Part shown: piece after piece, positions 1-13,700 of the stretch
Position numbering within the stretch: position 1 is the first letter of the stretch
Layout of the letters: every line of letters starts with the position of its first letter
Assembly (NCBI RefSeq): GCF_023343835.1
Contig: NC_064439.1
Span: 29,675,933-29,739,932, forward strand
Direction: 5' to 3'
Length of the DNA stretch: 64,000 nucleotides
Origin: Lagopus muta
Lineage: Eukaryota; Chordata; Aves; Galliformes; Phasianidae
The notes under the pieces: generated by a model
The model's database searches: none
Seen by the model: only the letters and a program-made list of their open reading frames with translations
What the model was told of the DNA's origin: nothing
Made by a program: the position numbers and the translations under genes

Positions 1-122
1 CAAGAAACATGAGATGTTGTTCTAAGAAACATGGTTTAGTGTGGTAGGTGGATGGTTATACTAGGTGATCATGGAGGTCTTTTACAACCTAACGATTTTG
101 TGATTCTAGAGTTCTGTGAACA
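1..122 (+). repeat. CR1 retroposon, 3' end, cut by window edge
   Basis: This is the 3' tail of an avian CR1 LINE in the sense orientation. It has the typical run of a 'ctaggtgatca' block, a 'gaggtctttt' block and a closing 'gtgattctagagttctgtga', which is a diverged form of the short ATTCTRTGA repeats that end CR1 copies. The 5' part lies outside the window. It sits in what should be intron 1 of ITGB8. Confidence 0.75.
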
Positions 123-3100
123 ATGATGGTCATGTTTTGTACCTTTCTTTTGCTCACCGCATTTTTCTTAGAAAATACCCATCTTATACACCCAGGTTTT
201 GTATCTGGGCTCCTTTTGCTGCTTTTCTTGCTGGAGAAATGTTTTCAAATCCATACAGCTTCGTTCTTGTTTAAACAAAACAGGAGAGTAGAAAGCAGAA
301 AAATTGTCTGGTAAGTTCGTTCAAGTAATCTTAGGAATTTATTCTCAATCACAATAGATTACAATTTTCAAACTGAAATATTTTTGGACAAAGGGGAGGA
401 CCACCTCCTATTCAGAGGAATACCTTGTTACCCTCTTGGGAAAACGTGGTGACAAAGCATGCTTTTGAAGCATGACATTGTACATCAGGGGCAAAGAGAC
501 TGCTTATTGCTTGCTTGGAAAAAGGGGAGATGAAGCCCTAATGCCAGGATTAGGTTTTAGGATTGGTGGTTAAAGCACAGCCTCTCATTTTTTCCTTGTA
601 ATCTGAGTAAGAAAGTGTCAGACACAATAATCATGGAAAAAAATTCCCACTCTAACATTTTTACAATGCTTTTCATTGTATCTGTGCGTTCAGCCAAAGT
701 GCATGGAGAAGCTGCACATTAGCTAGGGCAGCTCCTGGCTGCCTGGGTGTAGGAGTTGCCCTGTGCGGCTCCCAAGGAAGGACAGAAAGGTGGAGGTGGT
801 TGCAGTGTGCTGTGTGAACTGCAGCATCCCTCAGAAGCAAGGCTCTGTTCTAGTTGCTGAAGGCACATCATCAGAAGAGATGGGCAGCCAGGCTGACTGC
901 TTACGTAGAACAAGATTGGATGCAGATTTTTAGGGTAAAAAATGTATAGACAAAATGACATTGTATCTTACCTTAAGTAGTGCTCAGCAGTCTGAAGACC
1001 ATGATCAGGAAGTATAAACCGTTAGTTATTTTTTGGCTTTCTGTTTCAAGAAAGCAAAGTGTGCATTCCAAAAACAGCATAAATGTGCAACTACAGCAAT
1101 GTCAATAAACGTCTAAATTCCTGGATGCACATGAACAACATACTGGCTGTTGGAAAACCAAGTGTTTAGCATTCACTCCAACCCTAGAACACATTATTAT
1201 TATTATTATTCCTACTCTCAGATAAATGCTCTGATCATGATAAAGTTACTTTCATAATATGGAGGCAGGATGTGATTATAACGTATAAAATCCTTGTCTA
1301 GTCTTGATCCCTTTTGTTGCTGAAGTTTAGGCTTGTCCTACCTGTGCTTAGTAGCTGGAGCACAGTTGAATGATGTGGGGGAGGCAAGAAAAGAGCAGGT
1401 TAACCTCCAGCACTCATTTTTTATTATATGCATATGCCTGTGCAGTTCCCAGCACAAAGGTTGGCCCTTGTTGAAAATAGCTTTTGGCATACATCAGTTC
1501 TAGTGAAGCCAGTAGAAACTTGCCCTTAGCTTTGGCTGAACAGTAACTCAGTCTTGTCTGGACTCTGTTTTTGGTGAAGTGGCAGGAAAAATCTCAGTTC
1601 TTTGTTAAGCCAACTCATATAAAAATGTTTCTTGCTCTAGCATGTGATTTTTAAAATAAACTGAGAAGTTTACACTGAATCAGTTAAGGTTTTGGAGTAC
1701 ATTTATAACCAAATAGTAAATAATTGGTGAATGAAAGCATTTCCATAAATGTTACTGCTATAAGGGACTACATACTTGGGAACTATAGTAGTGATGTAGC
1801 CAGAATGTGTCTCAGGCACTAATAAACCTTTTCAAGTTTCTCTTTATTCCAAAAAAATCATTTTTTGGAGCCAATGGCACCAAGCCTGTCAATTGCCAGT
1901 GCATGACTTCACATTGCAAAAATGGAGCTCTGAGTCTGGAGAGTGATCTGCAGAGAGATTTGCATCCAACAGTACTGTGTACCTCATTTGGTAAAGTATT
2001 TAATCTTCTTTGATCACCCTGAAAACCCATACTGGATTTTGAGATCTTTTCTTCTCACTTAGCAGTTTGGAATGACACAAAGGAAATCATATCTTTTAAA
2101 AGATAGGCTATATTTATAAACTAAATCAGACTCCAATAGATTGAGTGCCTAACTCATACAGATAAAAAAGATTCAGCACCAAACCACACTGAAAAAAAAT
2201 CTGTGGCAGTTATATGTCAGCCTGTTTTTTAATGGAAATACTATACCCATTCCAGTCATAGACTCTTCATAGTGTGTGCGCATTACAGTAAAAAGTGAAT
2301 GTCTTCTTACATCGTCAACAGTTTTTAGAAGTGTGAGAATTTGTGAGTGCATTGTCTGTGTTATGCAAATAGGACTATATGTTTTAAGATCAGAAATTAT
2401 TATGGGTAATGAATTAAGTCAAACTCACTGTTTTGTTTACTTTGAATATTGGTTGTGATGACCAGGAGTTGATTTGTCTTCTTCATCTTTTTAGCTAGAT
2501 ACAGTAGTCCCTCACTTTGTTTCTGTCAACAGTTTATTAGAATAGTTCTTTCTCCTAGGGTGGCTGTTGCTTGGTTGCTAGCCTCAAAGTTCATGGTGTC
2601 ATCTCCCTGTTCTGCCCCATCTTACTCTTCAGCCACCACTGTGCTGCAAATCAGCAGTTCCTGCCTTTTCTTGCCACTTCTACTGAACCCACCTTTCTCT
2701 TTCACTTGGCATTCAGCTGAAGATGGAAGTGATGCTTCTGACCCAATAATAATTACATTCCTGTTAGTTGTACTCCTTCAGCAACTCTTCACCTGGCTTT
2801 TGTGCTTAGCTGTGGCTAGGAGCAGGTCAGTGTTAAGCTCTACAGCTCTGTGACTGCACCAACCTGGGATCCTGCTATCGCTCTGCCCCATGGCTGCAGT
2901 AACTCTTTCATGGGCTCCAGCTCTGTTCTTACCATTATCTTACACATGCAAAGAAGTTTTCTTGCATCAGTGCCGAATGAGCTTTTTTGCGTACCCCATC
3001 CAAATCAAACTTGCTGTGTTTGTTTTTACAACAAGCAAAAACCTTTTGGATTTTGTCTTGCCTTCTTCTCTCTCCTTAGCAGCCCTTCCTGCATTTATCC

Positions 3101-4670
3101 CTGCCCATCTCTTTTTAAATATTATTTTTCTTTTCCAGTGCCTTCCTAGGCTCCTTTCCTGTTTGTTTTCTTTTATTTATTTGTTTTGTTTTACTTTTTT
3201 AAAAAATCACATCTGTAATTATTTTTTCTTCCTTTCATATGCATTTCTTGTGCTGAATTCATGGCGTAAATTGTAAACATCAGTTTATGTGAAATATCAG
3301 TCTGACCTTTGAAATCGATGGAATTGCTCCAAGCCTGTTATCAGTGTAATGCTGCAATTGTGCTTTATTAAGCTTTTCTGTCTTGCTAGTACTTATGGTG
3401 GTGCATATGTTGCTGATGGCAATAATGTGCAAGCTATGATTAGTTCCTTGAATCATCTGTTATTCAGAGGGCCAGCTCAGTAGGGAATCTCATCTTTAGA
3501 TCCGTAGCTGAAATTGGTTAAAGAAAGATTTTAAAAAAAAGGAATTTTAGTAAATGTGATCCTAATGCTGCCTTTCGCTGTGTGAAGTTGCTCTCACTGC
3601 TCTAAAAAGAGAGATGGTTTGCATTGTGGAAGGTTGGAAAGAGGTAACCTGAGAGACAGCACTTGGTCACAACTTTGGATGACAAGCTTTTCTCCAACTG
3701 CTTTGATGTGGTGATATGCCTTTTATCATAGTGGATCAGACAAAAGACTTAGATTTTCCTGTATGTAGTAATTCATTTTATTTCATTTCCATTGTGTTGT
3801 ATAGCCATATGGTAATCCATGCTGAATATGCCACTGAGCAGTGGAGTGGCACCATGCTGCTGTGTTCTGACAGGTCATATCCTGCACCTTCTTCATGGCT
3901 GCTGTAAGGCCAATTCTCACACAAAAGAAAAGGGAGACATCTAATCTCAGTTCTGCCTGCTAGAGTTTCATAGCAAAAACACAAAAATACTAGTAACATA
4001 AGCAGTGATCTGTAAGGCACAGGTGTAAAGAGGATATGAAGGGCTTTACCCATAGACCTGCTGTAGGCACAGCTTTTTGTTGTTGGCAGTGCAGAATTAT
4101 GTCTTCAGTCTATGACACACTTGGATAAGTTTGTGTTGACTTCTGCAAAGGAAAAAAAAAAAAAAAGAAATCTGCCTCTTCTGGGAAACTATTCATTCCA
4201 GTATTATATGTACGGGGGAAATACTATAGAAGGTGAGAAAATATTTTGGGTTCCATGAAGAGTGAATAATGAATAACTCAGACAAGTGTAAATAACTTAA
4301 AATGAAAATGTCTATAAAGAGATAAGCTACCTGGTAAACATGTTTCGTTGGGCAGTAAATCAGCAAAGTATGTGCCAAAGATGGATTTTCACTTCAAAGT
4401 TATTTTATGTCAGGATTTTAAAAATTTGGCCTTGAGAATGAATTTTATACTATCTATCTGTACATGCAGTTCTAAACTGTAGATACAAAAAATGCTGTAA
4501 ATATTCTCTCAGCAGGCTGCTTTTGTTCTGTTTTACTTCTGTTTGGATACGTTGTCATCGCTCTTAATCTGGTGAAGCAATTTTTGAAATCTTGGTTTGA
4601 AATTAGGTATTTTACAATTCCCCCATACCTTCATAAATCATTAAATGTTTGGTTTTGTATTTCATTGCAG
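123..4670 (+). other. 3' part of ITGB8 intron 1, no gene seen
   Basis: AT-rich noncoding DNA upstream of the first recognisable ITGB8 exon. The open frames here are short and have no recognisable domain. A short (ATT)n run lies at 1193-1210, and a T-rich stretch covers about 3060-3240. No first exon with a signal peptide and no CpG-rich promoter is visible, so the ITGB8 promoter and start codon must lie further upstream. The intron ends in a good acceptor, 'ttcattgcag', at 4661-4670. Confidence 0.7.
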
Positions 4671-4756
4671 CGGAAAACAGATGTGCTACTTCAAATGCAG
4701 TAACATGTACAAAGTGTCTTGCTCTGGGTCCAGAGTGTGGATGGTGTGCTCAGGAG
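4671..4756 (+). CDS. ITGB8: ITGB8 exon 2: PSI domain, first part
   Basis: Flanked by acceptor 'ttcattgcag' and donor GTATGG (4757). It begins with the last two bases of a split codon and ends in phase 0. The 28 full codons carry the Cys-rich PSI pattern ([14 protein letters not shown], then CGWC), typical of the N-terminal plexin-semaphorin-integrin domain just after the signal peptide. The PSI domain acts as a disulfide-bonded knee linked to the I-EGF modules. Confidence 0.93.
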
Positions 4757-7700
4757 GTATGGCATTTTGGTTTTTGCTTACTTATTTTTTACTTTACATT
4801 TTAGCTGCTCATGATCTTTATAAAGATAAAAGACTTCTAAACTGTGAAAATTATAGTGAGAAATAACAGGAAAATCTTTAAACGTCCTCTGGACACAGCA
4901 CCTGGAGAAATCATGTTAAATATATTTCATTTCTAAAGGAGAAAATACGATCTTTTATTTGGAAAATTGCAGTAATTTTAAATAAAGTGAGAACTTTTTA
5001 ATGTGTTCCATCTGCTTTGTAGACAGGTTTGGCGGGTTTATAATAGCTTTGAGAGTTCAGAAGTTTTTGGCATCAAAATTAAAATTATTTATCAGTATTT
5101 TGTATTAATTCCTTATATATCAGAGCAAGTCTATACATATGTATCTATTGTACTTAACAAGAGTGGAGTTAGCTTTGACTTCACCATATTTTATGCCCCC
5201 TCTTGCAAGTTGAAAAAATGATGCTTTTCTATTTTGACATCTATTGGTTCTGAGATTTGTAATAGAATATGAATCTCAGATAGGAAGAAGTAAGCTGAAA
5301 TTGGTATTGCTTTGGCAACTGTGAGAATATGTTTGGGTTTTTTGTTTGTTTTTGTTAGAGGAAAAAAACCCAACATGTTTATGTGATTTCAAATAATGTT
5401 GGACTATTTTAGCAGTTCAGAGGAGCGAAGTTTTTAAGAATATCACTGAGTACTGCTAATATGCTAATAAGCTAATATGCTCTTCAAGGTCGTAAGCAAA
5501 TCATTTCTTGTGTCTTTCAGGTTAGCAGAGAAGGCAAATAGATTCCTAGGGAGTGCATAGAAGAGACAAAGAGCATAAAGCATTAGCATAACTTTATCTG
5601 AGAAACATTGTCTTAGAATGGTTAACTTAGTCTGAAACAAGTGTTAATAATGCAAGGATGAATAGAGGCAGGGAGAACTTGTTGTCCATGAGTTCTAGGG
5701 CATATGTACATGGCACAATGGCTTAAAATGTGGGGTGGTTCTTTATTTTCACGTGATGTCATTACTTACAGAAGGCACAATTTATTTTCCTGTCAGGTCT
5801 GTGTTTACCGTGGAGTAGTACTTCTTAGCCTTCTACTGTTATGGGGCTGTAGAAGGTTTCTTTTAAACAGATGCTCAGATCTGACTGAGTTTGACTTCTG
5901 CTCTGCTTCTTGTGCCTCACTTTTCACATCAGTCCTAAGAGTTTCATGGAAGGCGGGGGTTTCTCAAACCTCTTTACATCGTGCTTTGACAGTCAGTTCA
6001 CCTATGCATTGTCCGTGCTTGTGGAATGTCAAAACCAATATTAATTCAGATAGAAATTTTTCAGAGTAAAGGTACAGGAGCAGTTTTCAGCTTAGTGCAG
6101 CTGTTTCATCTGCCTCTATTATAGTAATAAAAACAGTCATAAAGAATACTTGAGATTCTTTAATTTTACATCCCCGCACAGTGAACTTCAGAAAATGTTA
6201 TATCTGTTCATTTCCAGTGATAACAGTGAGAGTGAATAAGTTCTTAGGACATTTAAAAATCTATCTTTGTGAAATTTATGTAAATCATGAAAGGAGTATA
6301 AATAGGAGAGACCTACGAGAGTAGTCTCTGTTGTGTACATTGAAGAAGGTTGTGAAAAAACAGTATCAGGTACACTACAAAAAACAGTAGGAACTTAGAA
6401 AACAAGATACATGACTGACAAATCTCATTCTTCAGAGGCTTTCTCCAGTCTTTTCAGAGTCTGAGTGACAATTTATTCTCTATTACAGAGTGGGCTGTAT
6501 GCACTTTTTGATTGTTTATTTTCCCCATCTGCCTCTGAAGTATCAGAGATTGTCCATTGTTTGGTCTCCAGCTGTGGCTGCAATGGATTAATGGCTTCCA
6601 AGAGCACAAAGGATCTTGTCAAGCCTTTTTTATTTCTTGCATGATCAGGATCATGCTAATCACCAGATTTGTGGTCAGGAAGGAATTTTGCACTGGTTCA
6701 TGTTGGCACAATCTTGGCAGCTTTGCCCTTTTACTGCTTCTGAGATCATCCTACTACTAACCTTTTTTCTGTTGCTACAGAGACTTTTTTTCTTATTGGT
6801 GGCATATTAAACTCTTCAGTCCCATTGTACATAAATTCCTCTTTCTAGAGATATAGTCCAGCTGGTCTTTCGCTTCTGTGCAGGCTACAGGATAAAGTTT
6901 AAAAATCTGTAATTGTCAAATTCAGGTTATAGAAATGTAAAACTTTTATTGCAGCTTTTACTTTTAAATTGTAGCCTACAATTTATTTACAGAGATTACT
7001 CTGACTGTAAATATGCTTAGAAATCATGCGAATGACATTTTCTTGGTGGAACTAATTCATAGCATAGCACAGAACTTTTTTTACTTACAGTGACAGTACA
7101 TAGTTTCCTTTTCCTCCAAAGTCATCTTGTTCTGTTTGTGCAAGATCTTCTTTCTCACAAAGAGTTTTGTCCTTTATAGAAAAATAGTCATTGTAGCAAT
7201 TAGGTTAACATCTAATTTAAATATTTTGACATTACTCTTATTTAAAACATATGGCTTCCATGAACTACTTTTATTTATGCAATTATAGTAGCATGTTTTA
7301 TTGTTTCAAAGACTGTTAGTTTGTTTTTCTCTTTCCTTTGAAGATACTACAGTTGGGGTTTTTTCAGCTCAAATTTTTTGTACTTTTTATCTCTCATAAA
7401 ATAGGATTTCATGGCTGACTCAACACAGAAGGGACGCTGTGACACTGTTTTCAACTTATTGAAAAGAGGCTGCCAATCGGATTTTGTAGAAAGTCCCACA
7501 GTTCATGTTACAATACCCAGTGACCAAGAAACAAATACACAAGTGACTCCAGGAAGAGTTTCAGTCCAACTGCGTCCAGGTTGGGTTTTCTTTAATACAC
7601 TGATACTATAGTCAATTAAAATACAGCACAATAATATTTAAATGCATTTTGAAAAGAAACTGCTGGAATCGTCTTGACGAATGATGCTATAACATTACAC

Positions 7701-10700
7701 TACATGTGTAATATGTTGCTCCCATAGTCAAGTACAGTCTTCAGTAAGAAGTGTTTCTAAAAAACACAGCTTATGGTGAAAATAATGCAATTAGTGAGTA
7801 GAAAAGGGATCTTAGGCAGTCTTTTCTATTTTCTGTTATGATTTTCTGATTCTTTTTCTTTTCAAACCTAATTTTCCCTTACATCCGTATAAAATGTGTT
7901 CTTTACTGTAAGTAAATTGGACTGAAATTTATAATTCATAAATTAATATGTTGATGAGCTTCTTTATTATTTGCTTATGCTTAAGTGCACTGAGTAAACA
8001 ACTGTGAAGACAGCCAATGTGAAAGAGAGGACTGGTCTTGTAAAGAAGACTTAGATATTCAACGCTTAATTTTTCATTTAAAACACATGAGACACCTGGC
8101 CCTGACAGAATCAATATCTCCTTTTATGGATTTGAGTCTTTTTAGAATACCTCTATTTGCCCTCTACTGAACAGATCAATTTTTGGTAGAAAAATACTTA
8201 GTTAATATGAGAAGTCTGAATTACTTTTGTATCTTGCTGATTTTAATTGTGTAAAAGATCAGTCTTTTTTTACGAGTAATTTTCTGTTAATTGCAAGGAA
8301 AAAGAAAGAAGTTGCAGGAGCATAAAGCACGAAGTAACTCTAGTTTTCTTTGTAATTTGTTGTCTTTGTAATGATAAAACTGGAAAAGCAACGTCACCAC
8401 TTCTTCTCCTTTCCCCAGCCTCCATTCAGAAAAGTGACTGATAATCTGCTTTGCACTGAGTCATGGTATTGGGAACCAAGCTAGCTCTAGAAATGTTTGC
8501 TATTGCATTTATTTCTGAAGCTTTGACACAACTGGATTCATAGAAAACAATCTGCTTTGTAAACTTGGGCTTAATGAACCATTTTGCCAGTAGTGAAACT
8601 AAGCTGAGGGTTCCATAAACTGTACTGAAGCTTCTGCTTGAAGGAGACAAATGCAGAAGACTAATATTTGATATATAGACATTTAATCCCATTTTAATCC
8701 CTAGGGAAATTCACTGATATACAGTGTCAGTGGGACAAATATATTTTTTTTTGCAGTAATTAGACCAAAAATGGTTTTGTTTTGATTCCATTTTTTCATC
8801 ACTATTTACAAGAATCCCAACTATGATGAATGGGAGAAAATACAAGTTGTATTTGCTGTATGCAACCCGGTCATTTAAAAACAAAACAAAACAAAACAAA
8901 ACAACAACTTCAAACTTACATTGGCAAAGAGGAAACAGAAGTTACAATATACTGAAATTCTGTTTTCTTCATGTGAGACCCAAAAAAGATACATCTTGAA
9001 ATATCCGGCTGTATTATGTTTGAAGAATATTGGAAGAAAAAATATTTAGGTAGCCTATTTAAAATGTACTTTGCATGCTTAACATTTCTGAGTCAGATCT
9101 TTGATAGAATTTAACACACTTCACAAATGAAATGATTCTGTAGGAAATACAGACATTTATTATCTTGAGATAATAAAGACCATTTTTTTCTATTTTTTTC
9201 AATATTAAAACCTGCTTTGTTTACTTTCATTTCGTTCCTACTGAGTTTTCTCATCAAGTCTTTGGGAACAAATTGATCTAAGCTTGTTGTTTAACTTACC
9301 TGAGTTCTTCAGGCTGTGCTTTTGTCAAGAAATGTACAGTTCTATACACACATGATAGGCTGTTTGCAGGATACTTTGATATACTTTCAAGTGTCAGCCC
9401 TGAAGTGAGTGGCCACAATTTGTATGCGTCCTTTTTCAGTTGTAACTGCTGTTTGGTTCAACGTAAAAGGGATTGCATAACCAGGAATTTAGAAGAAAGT
9501 AGGGGGAAGTCAGATTTTCAGGAACGCTCCTGTGAGAGGAAAAAAAAGCAAGATGTTTTCTAAGAAGAGTTCCCTTGTGGCTTATTTTTGAACTATGCTT
9601 CTAGGTTTCATTGACTCTTGGGAGGTTTTCTTATTTCCTTGTTTTTCTTTTTGCTGACACAAACAACTTTGTGCTGAGGTTGCTGCAAAGATAATGCATT
9701 TTTAAGAGTGTATGTTGAAAAATAGTACCTTAATTTATTTATTTCCTTTGAATCAGGAAGTGAAGCAAGCTTTATATTAAAAGTTCATCCTCTGGAGAAG
9801 TACCCTGTGGATCTTTACTATTTAGTTGATGTCTCAGCTTCTATGCACAACAACATAGAGAAACTAAATTCTGTTGGATTTGCTTTATCTAAGAAGATGG
9901 AGAATATTTCTCTTGATTTTCGACTTGGATTTGGATCCTATGTGGATAAAACAGTGTCACCCTATATTAGCATTCACCCAGGTAGAATCCATAACCAATG
10001 CAGGTATGTAATCTTTTGATATTTACTGTAGAACTGAGAACTAATCTAATTACACAAATATGCATTATGTGTATGTATTTTAAAAGCTCTCCAGAATCTG
10101 CTTCACTATACTAGGAGTTTCCAGCAAAGTTCCTAAAAAAATATTGAAAATTATTATTCAGTGTTTACTTCTGAAATATCTGGTGAATGCTTTTTAAAAA
10201 GTTTGTTGCCATATAAGAAAAAATGTGCAATGTTTTCTTTATAAAAACAAGCCTTCTTTAGTCTGTTTGAATATGTTTTTCATTTAATTTTATAGCAAAC
10301 TGTTATATTCTCAGTTTGGATATATGTTGCATAGATTCATTACGAAGAATGATACTTTCTGACCAAAGACTTCTCTTCTGGTGTATGGTCCTGCGTTCAT
10401 TAGCTCTTTTCTTCAAAGTCTAATTTTGTCGATGTGATGCAGTTTCTTTCTTCCATTTCTTGAACAAAAAGAAATCCTTTGATTCAATTTCACCATTGTT
10501 TTATGAACAAACGCCCATTTAAAATGAGAAAGGTGTTCTGGCTTGAATTTCTTTTTTCATGTCCTTTATTCCTTGCATTCAACACATAGGTAAAGTGAGG
10601 AATCACTTTGGAAATGTTCCAGAAGACACAATTTTCACATTAAATTAAAATCTCTATAATGCATAATACTTGGTAAGCACATATTAACTGCTTGCATCTT

Positions 10701-13700
10701 CTTGCTTGTTATAATCTTTACTGGGAAGACATGATTAATGGTTCCATGAAGTCCATGAGCATCTTTTTTTTTTATTCCAATGATTTTTTAATTTGGTATT
10801 AGTGGAGAAATTACCTGGATAGATATAAAATGTCAGTGTTTGAAGTAGTAAACTAAACTGTCTACTATGGTAAGTAGAAGTCAATTATCACTTCCAGGAC
10901 ATGATTTATTTTGCCTAAAAGTAGATGTCTGCAGATGTATTATACCTTACAGTGCCAGTTTCTATTCATTTACTGCGAACTGAGTTCAAAGAGGGTAGGT
11001 TGCAATCAGTATGCAGCAAAAGGTGAGGTGGAACCTGCTCAGCATCTCTGAATCAGATGAGCTCTTCCATTTCTGCTGTAAATACTTTTGTAATATATGG
11101 GTCACAGAGCAATGACCTGTAAAAGTCCTACGGCATTATCTTACTTGTGTCAAACTTAATCCTTTCCCCTTTTGTATATAATTGTTTCTATTGAATGTAG
11201 TGTTATGTGGAGTTATTTTTTCTCTTTAGGTACTTATTTTAAAATTCATATATACACTTTCACTAGTAACAGGATTTTGTGTGGATTGGTAGGGAATATT
11301 TACATCTCCTTCAAATGGAAAATGTGGACTATAATAGACTTTTTTGCTAAATTTTGTTTTGTTTTTATTTTGTACAGTGATTATAATTTAGATTGTATGC
11401 CACCTCATGGTTATATTCACGTGCTATCCCTGACTGACAACATAGCAGAATTCAGAAATGCAGTGAATAAACAAAAAATTTCTGGGAATATTGATACACC
11501 TGAAGGGGGTTTTGATGCAATGCTCCAAGCAGCTGTGTGCCAGGTAAGGAATATATCAACAAAAGACCAAATGGTACTTCGGACATGAATATGTATGTCA
11601 CAACTGTGCTCAAGTGATACTGAATTCAAATTGTCAATTATAGGCCAAAAAATAGTAAGATTTCTTCCTCCCGTTTCATAATTTCCTTTCAAGCTATGCA
11701 TTTTGGTTTCCAGATGAAACTGAGAAAGGATAGAATTAAAAAACAGAATGCATAAGGAAATCAACTGCTTCATGCTTGAAACATGAATTACTTTCAGTCA
11801 ATTACAAAATCATTGTCAAAAGTCACTGATGATTTTCTTGTGTTCCCAATGAAGGACATACCATTTGGCGTTTCTGCTACTTAAGAAAACTGAAGAATCA
11901 GTTACATGTTTGCTTGTGTAGATAAAGAAAACATATGCATTTTGGTGTTATCTCAGCTTTTAACGAATTAATATTTGAAAAAATACAAATAAATTAAAAA
12001 CTAATATATTATATTGATAAAATTATGTCCCCATCTCTCCCATGCAGAAAGAGATGGAAAAGATTTGCATCTGTAAGACTATTAAATGACAGTGATTTGT
12101 TTTCTGTTCAAGGCTTTTTTGCACGGTTTTCCTTGAAGTAGTGCAACAGAGATTTTGAAAGTTTACTGATTCTTGGGTTTACTAATGCTCTGTAGAATAA
12201 CTCTTTCTGATAATTCTGCTCCCAGCCAAACCACAGGCTTCTAGTGCAGTTCTTGTTTCTTGGGATGATGTCAATGTAACTCTTTTATCTTGACCATTTT
12301 CACATTCTCTCTTGGAGCAGAAGGAGTCAAACCCAAAAAGGAACCCCAAGTATGATAACAATGAATAGTTTGGTTCCATTTTTATTTTCAGTTTTTGATT
12401 ATCTGTAACACAGGTAAATAGTTATTATTCTCAGCTGTGTTCACAGCTGTTAGAAAAAAAATATTTACAGAAGCTTTGGAAAAATTCCTTAGATTGCAGT
12501 GTTTCTCATTGGATACATTCCACACTTACGACTTGTGAGTTTTAGAATCATCCATGCTTCCTAAAGCAATAGAATGAAATGGAATGAAAACATGGGCTAA
12601 GGAGCACCTCTCCTATGAAGAAAGGTTGAGGGAACTGGACTTGTTTAGCTTGGAGAAGGGAAGGCTCTGGGAAGACCTCATTGTGGACTTCCAGTACTTG
12701 CAGGGAGCAAGGACAAGGGGGAATGGTTTTAAACTAAGACAGGAGAGATTTAGGTTAGATATTAGAAGTTCTTCACTCAGAGGGTGGTGACATACTGGAA
12801 CAGGTTGCCTAGAGAGGTTATGGATGCCCCATCCCTGAAGGTATTCAAAGCCAGGCTGGATGTGGCTCTGGGCAGCCTGATCTAGTGGTTGGTGACCCTG
12901 GCCATGTCAGCAGGATTGAAACTAGATGATCTTTGAGGTCCTTTTCAACCCAGGCTATTCTGTGATTCTGTGAAGTTTGCAGATGACACCAAGTTAGTAG
13001 GGAGTTTCAATCTGTCTTTAGAGGAATCTGAACAGGCTGGATCACTGGGCTGAGGCCAATGGGATGAAGTTCACAGAAGACTAAGTGCCAGGCCCTGCAC
13101 TTTGGCTGCAATAATAACCCCTGGCAATGCTATAGGCTTGGGGCAGAGTAACTGGGAAACTCTGCAGAGGAAAAGGACTTGAAAGCGTTAGTCAATGCTA
13201 GGCTGAACAAGAACCAGCAGTGTGCCCAGGTGACAAAGAAGGGCAATGGCATCCTGGCTTGTATCAGAAATAATGTTGCCAGCAGCACCAGGGATGTGAT
13301 TGTCCCCCTGTATTTAGCTCTGGTGAGACTGCACTTTGAGTGCTGTGTTATACTTACCACAAAAAAAAAAAAAAAAGCACTGAGGCCCAGGAGCATGTCC
13401 TGAGAAGGGCAATGAAGCTGTGAAGGGTCTGGAGCTCAAGTCTCATGGAGAATGGCTGAAGAAACTATTATTGTTTAGTATAGAGAAGAGGAGGCTCAGA
13501 GGTTACCTCATAGCCTTCTACAACTACCAGAGAAGAGGTTGTGATGAGGTGGGGGGACGGTATCTGGCAGTGTTAAGGGAAATGGCAGAGATGAGGCAGA
13601 GCTGTAGGAAGGAAGAGCAAGAAATGAGGCAAAAGGAAGAAAAAAATGGAATTAGTCAAGAAAATAGAATAATAAAGATGGGAATGAAAAAGAAAATGAG

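Noticed and set aside
12584-12790. 68-codon frame in intron 5
   Set aside because: Lies in a CR1 3' fragment; CR1 tails give such frames repeatedly (also at 42347-42532).
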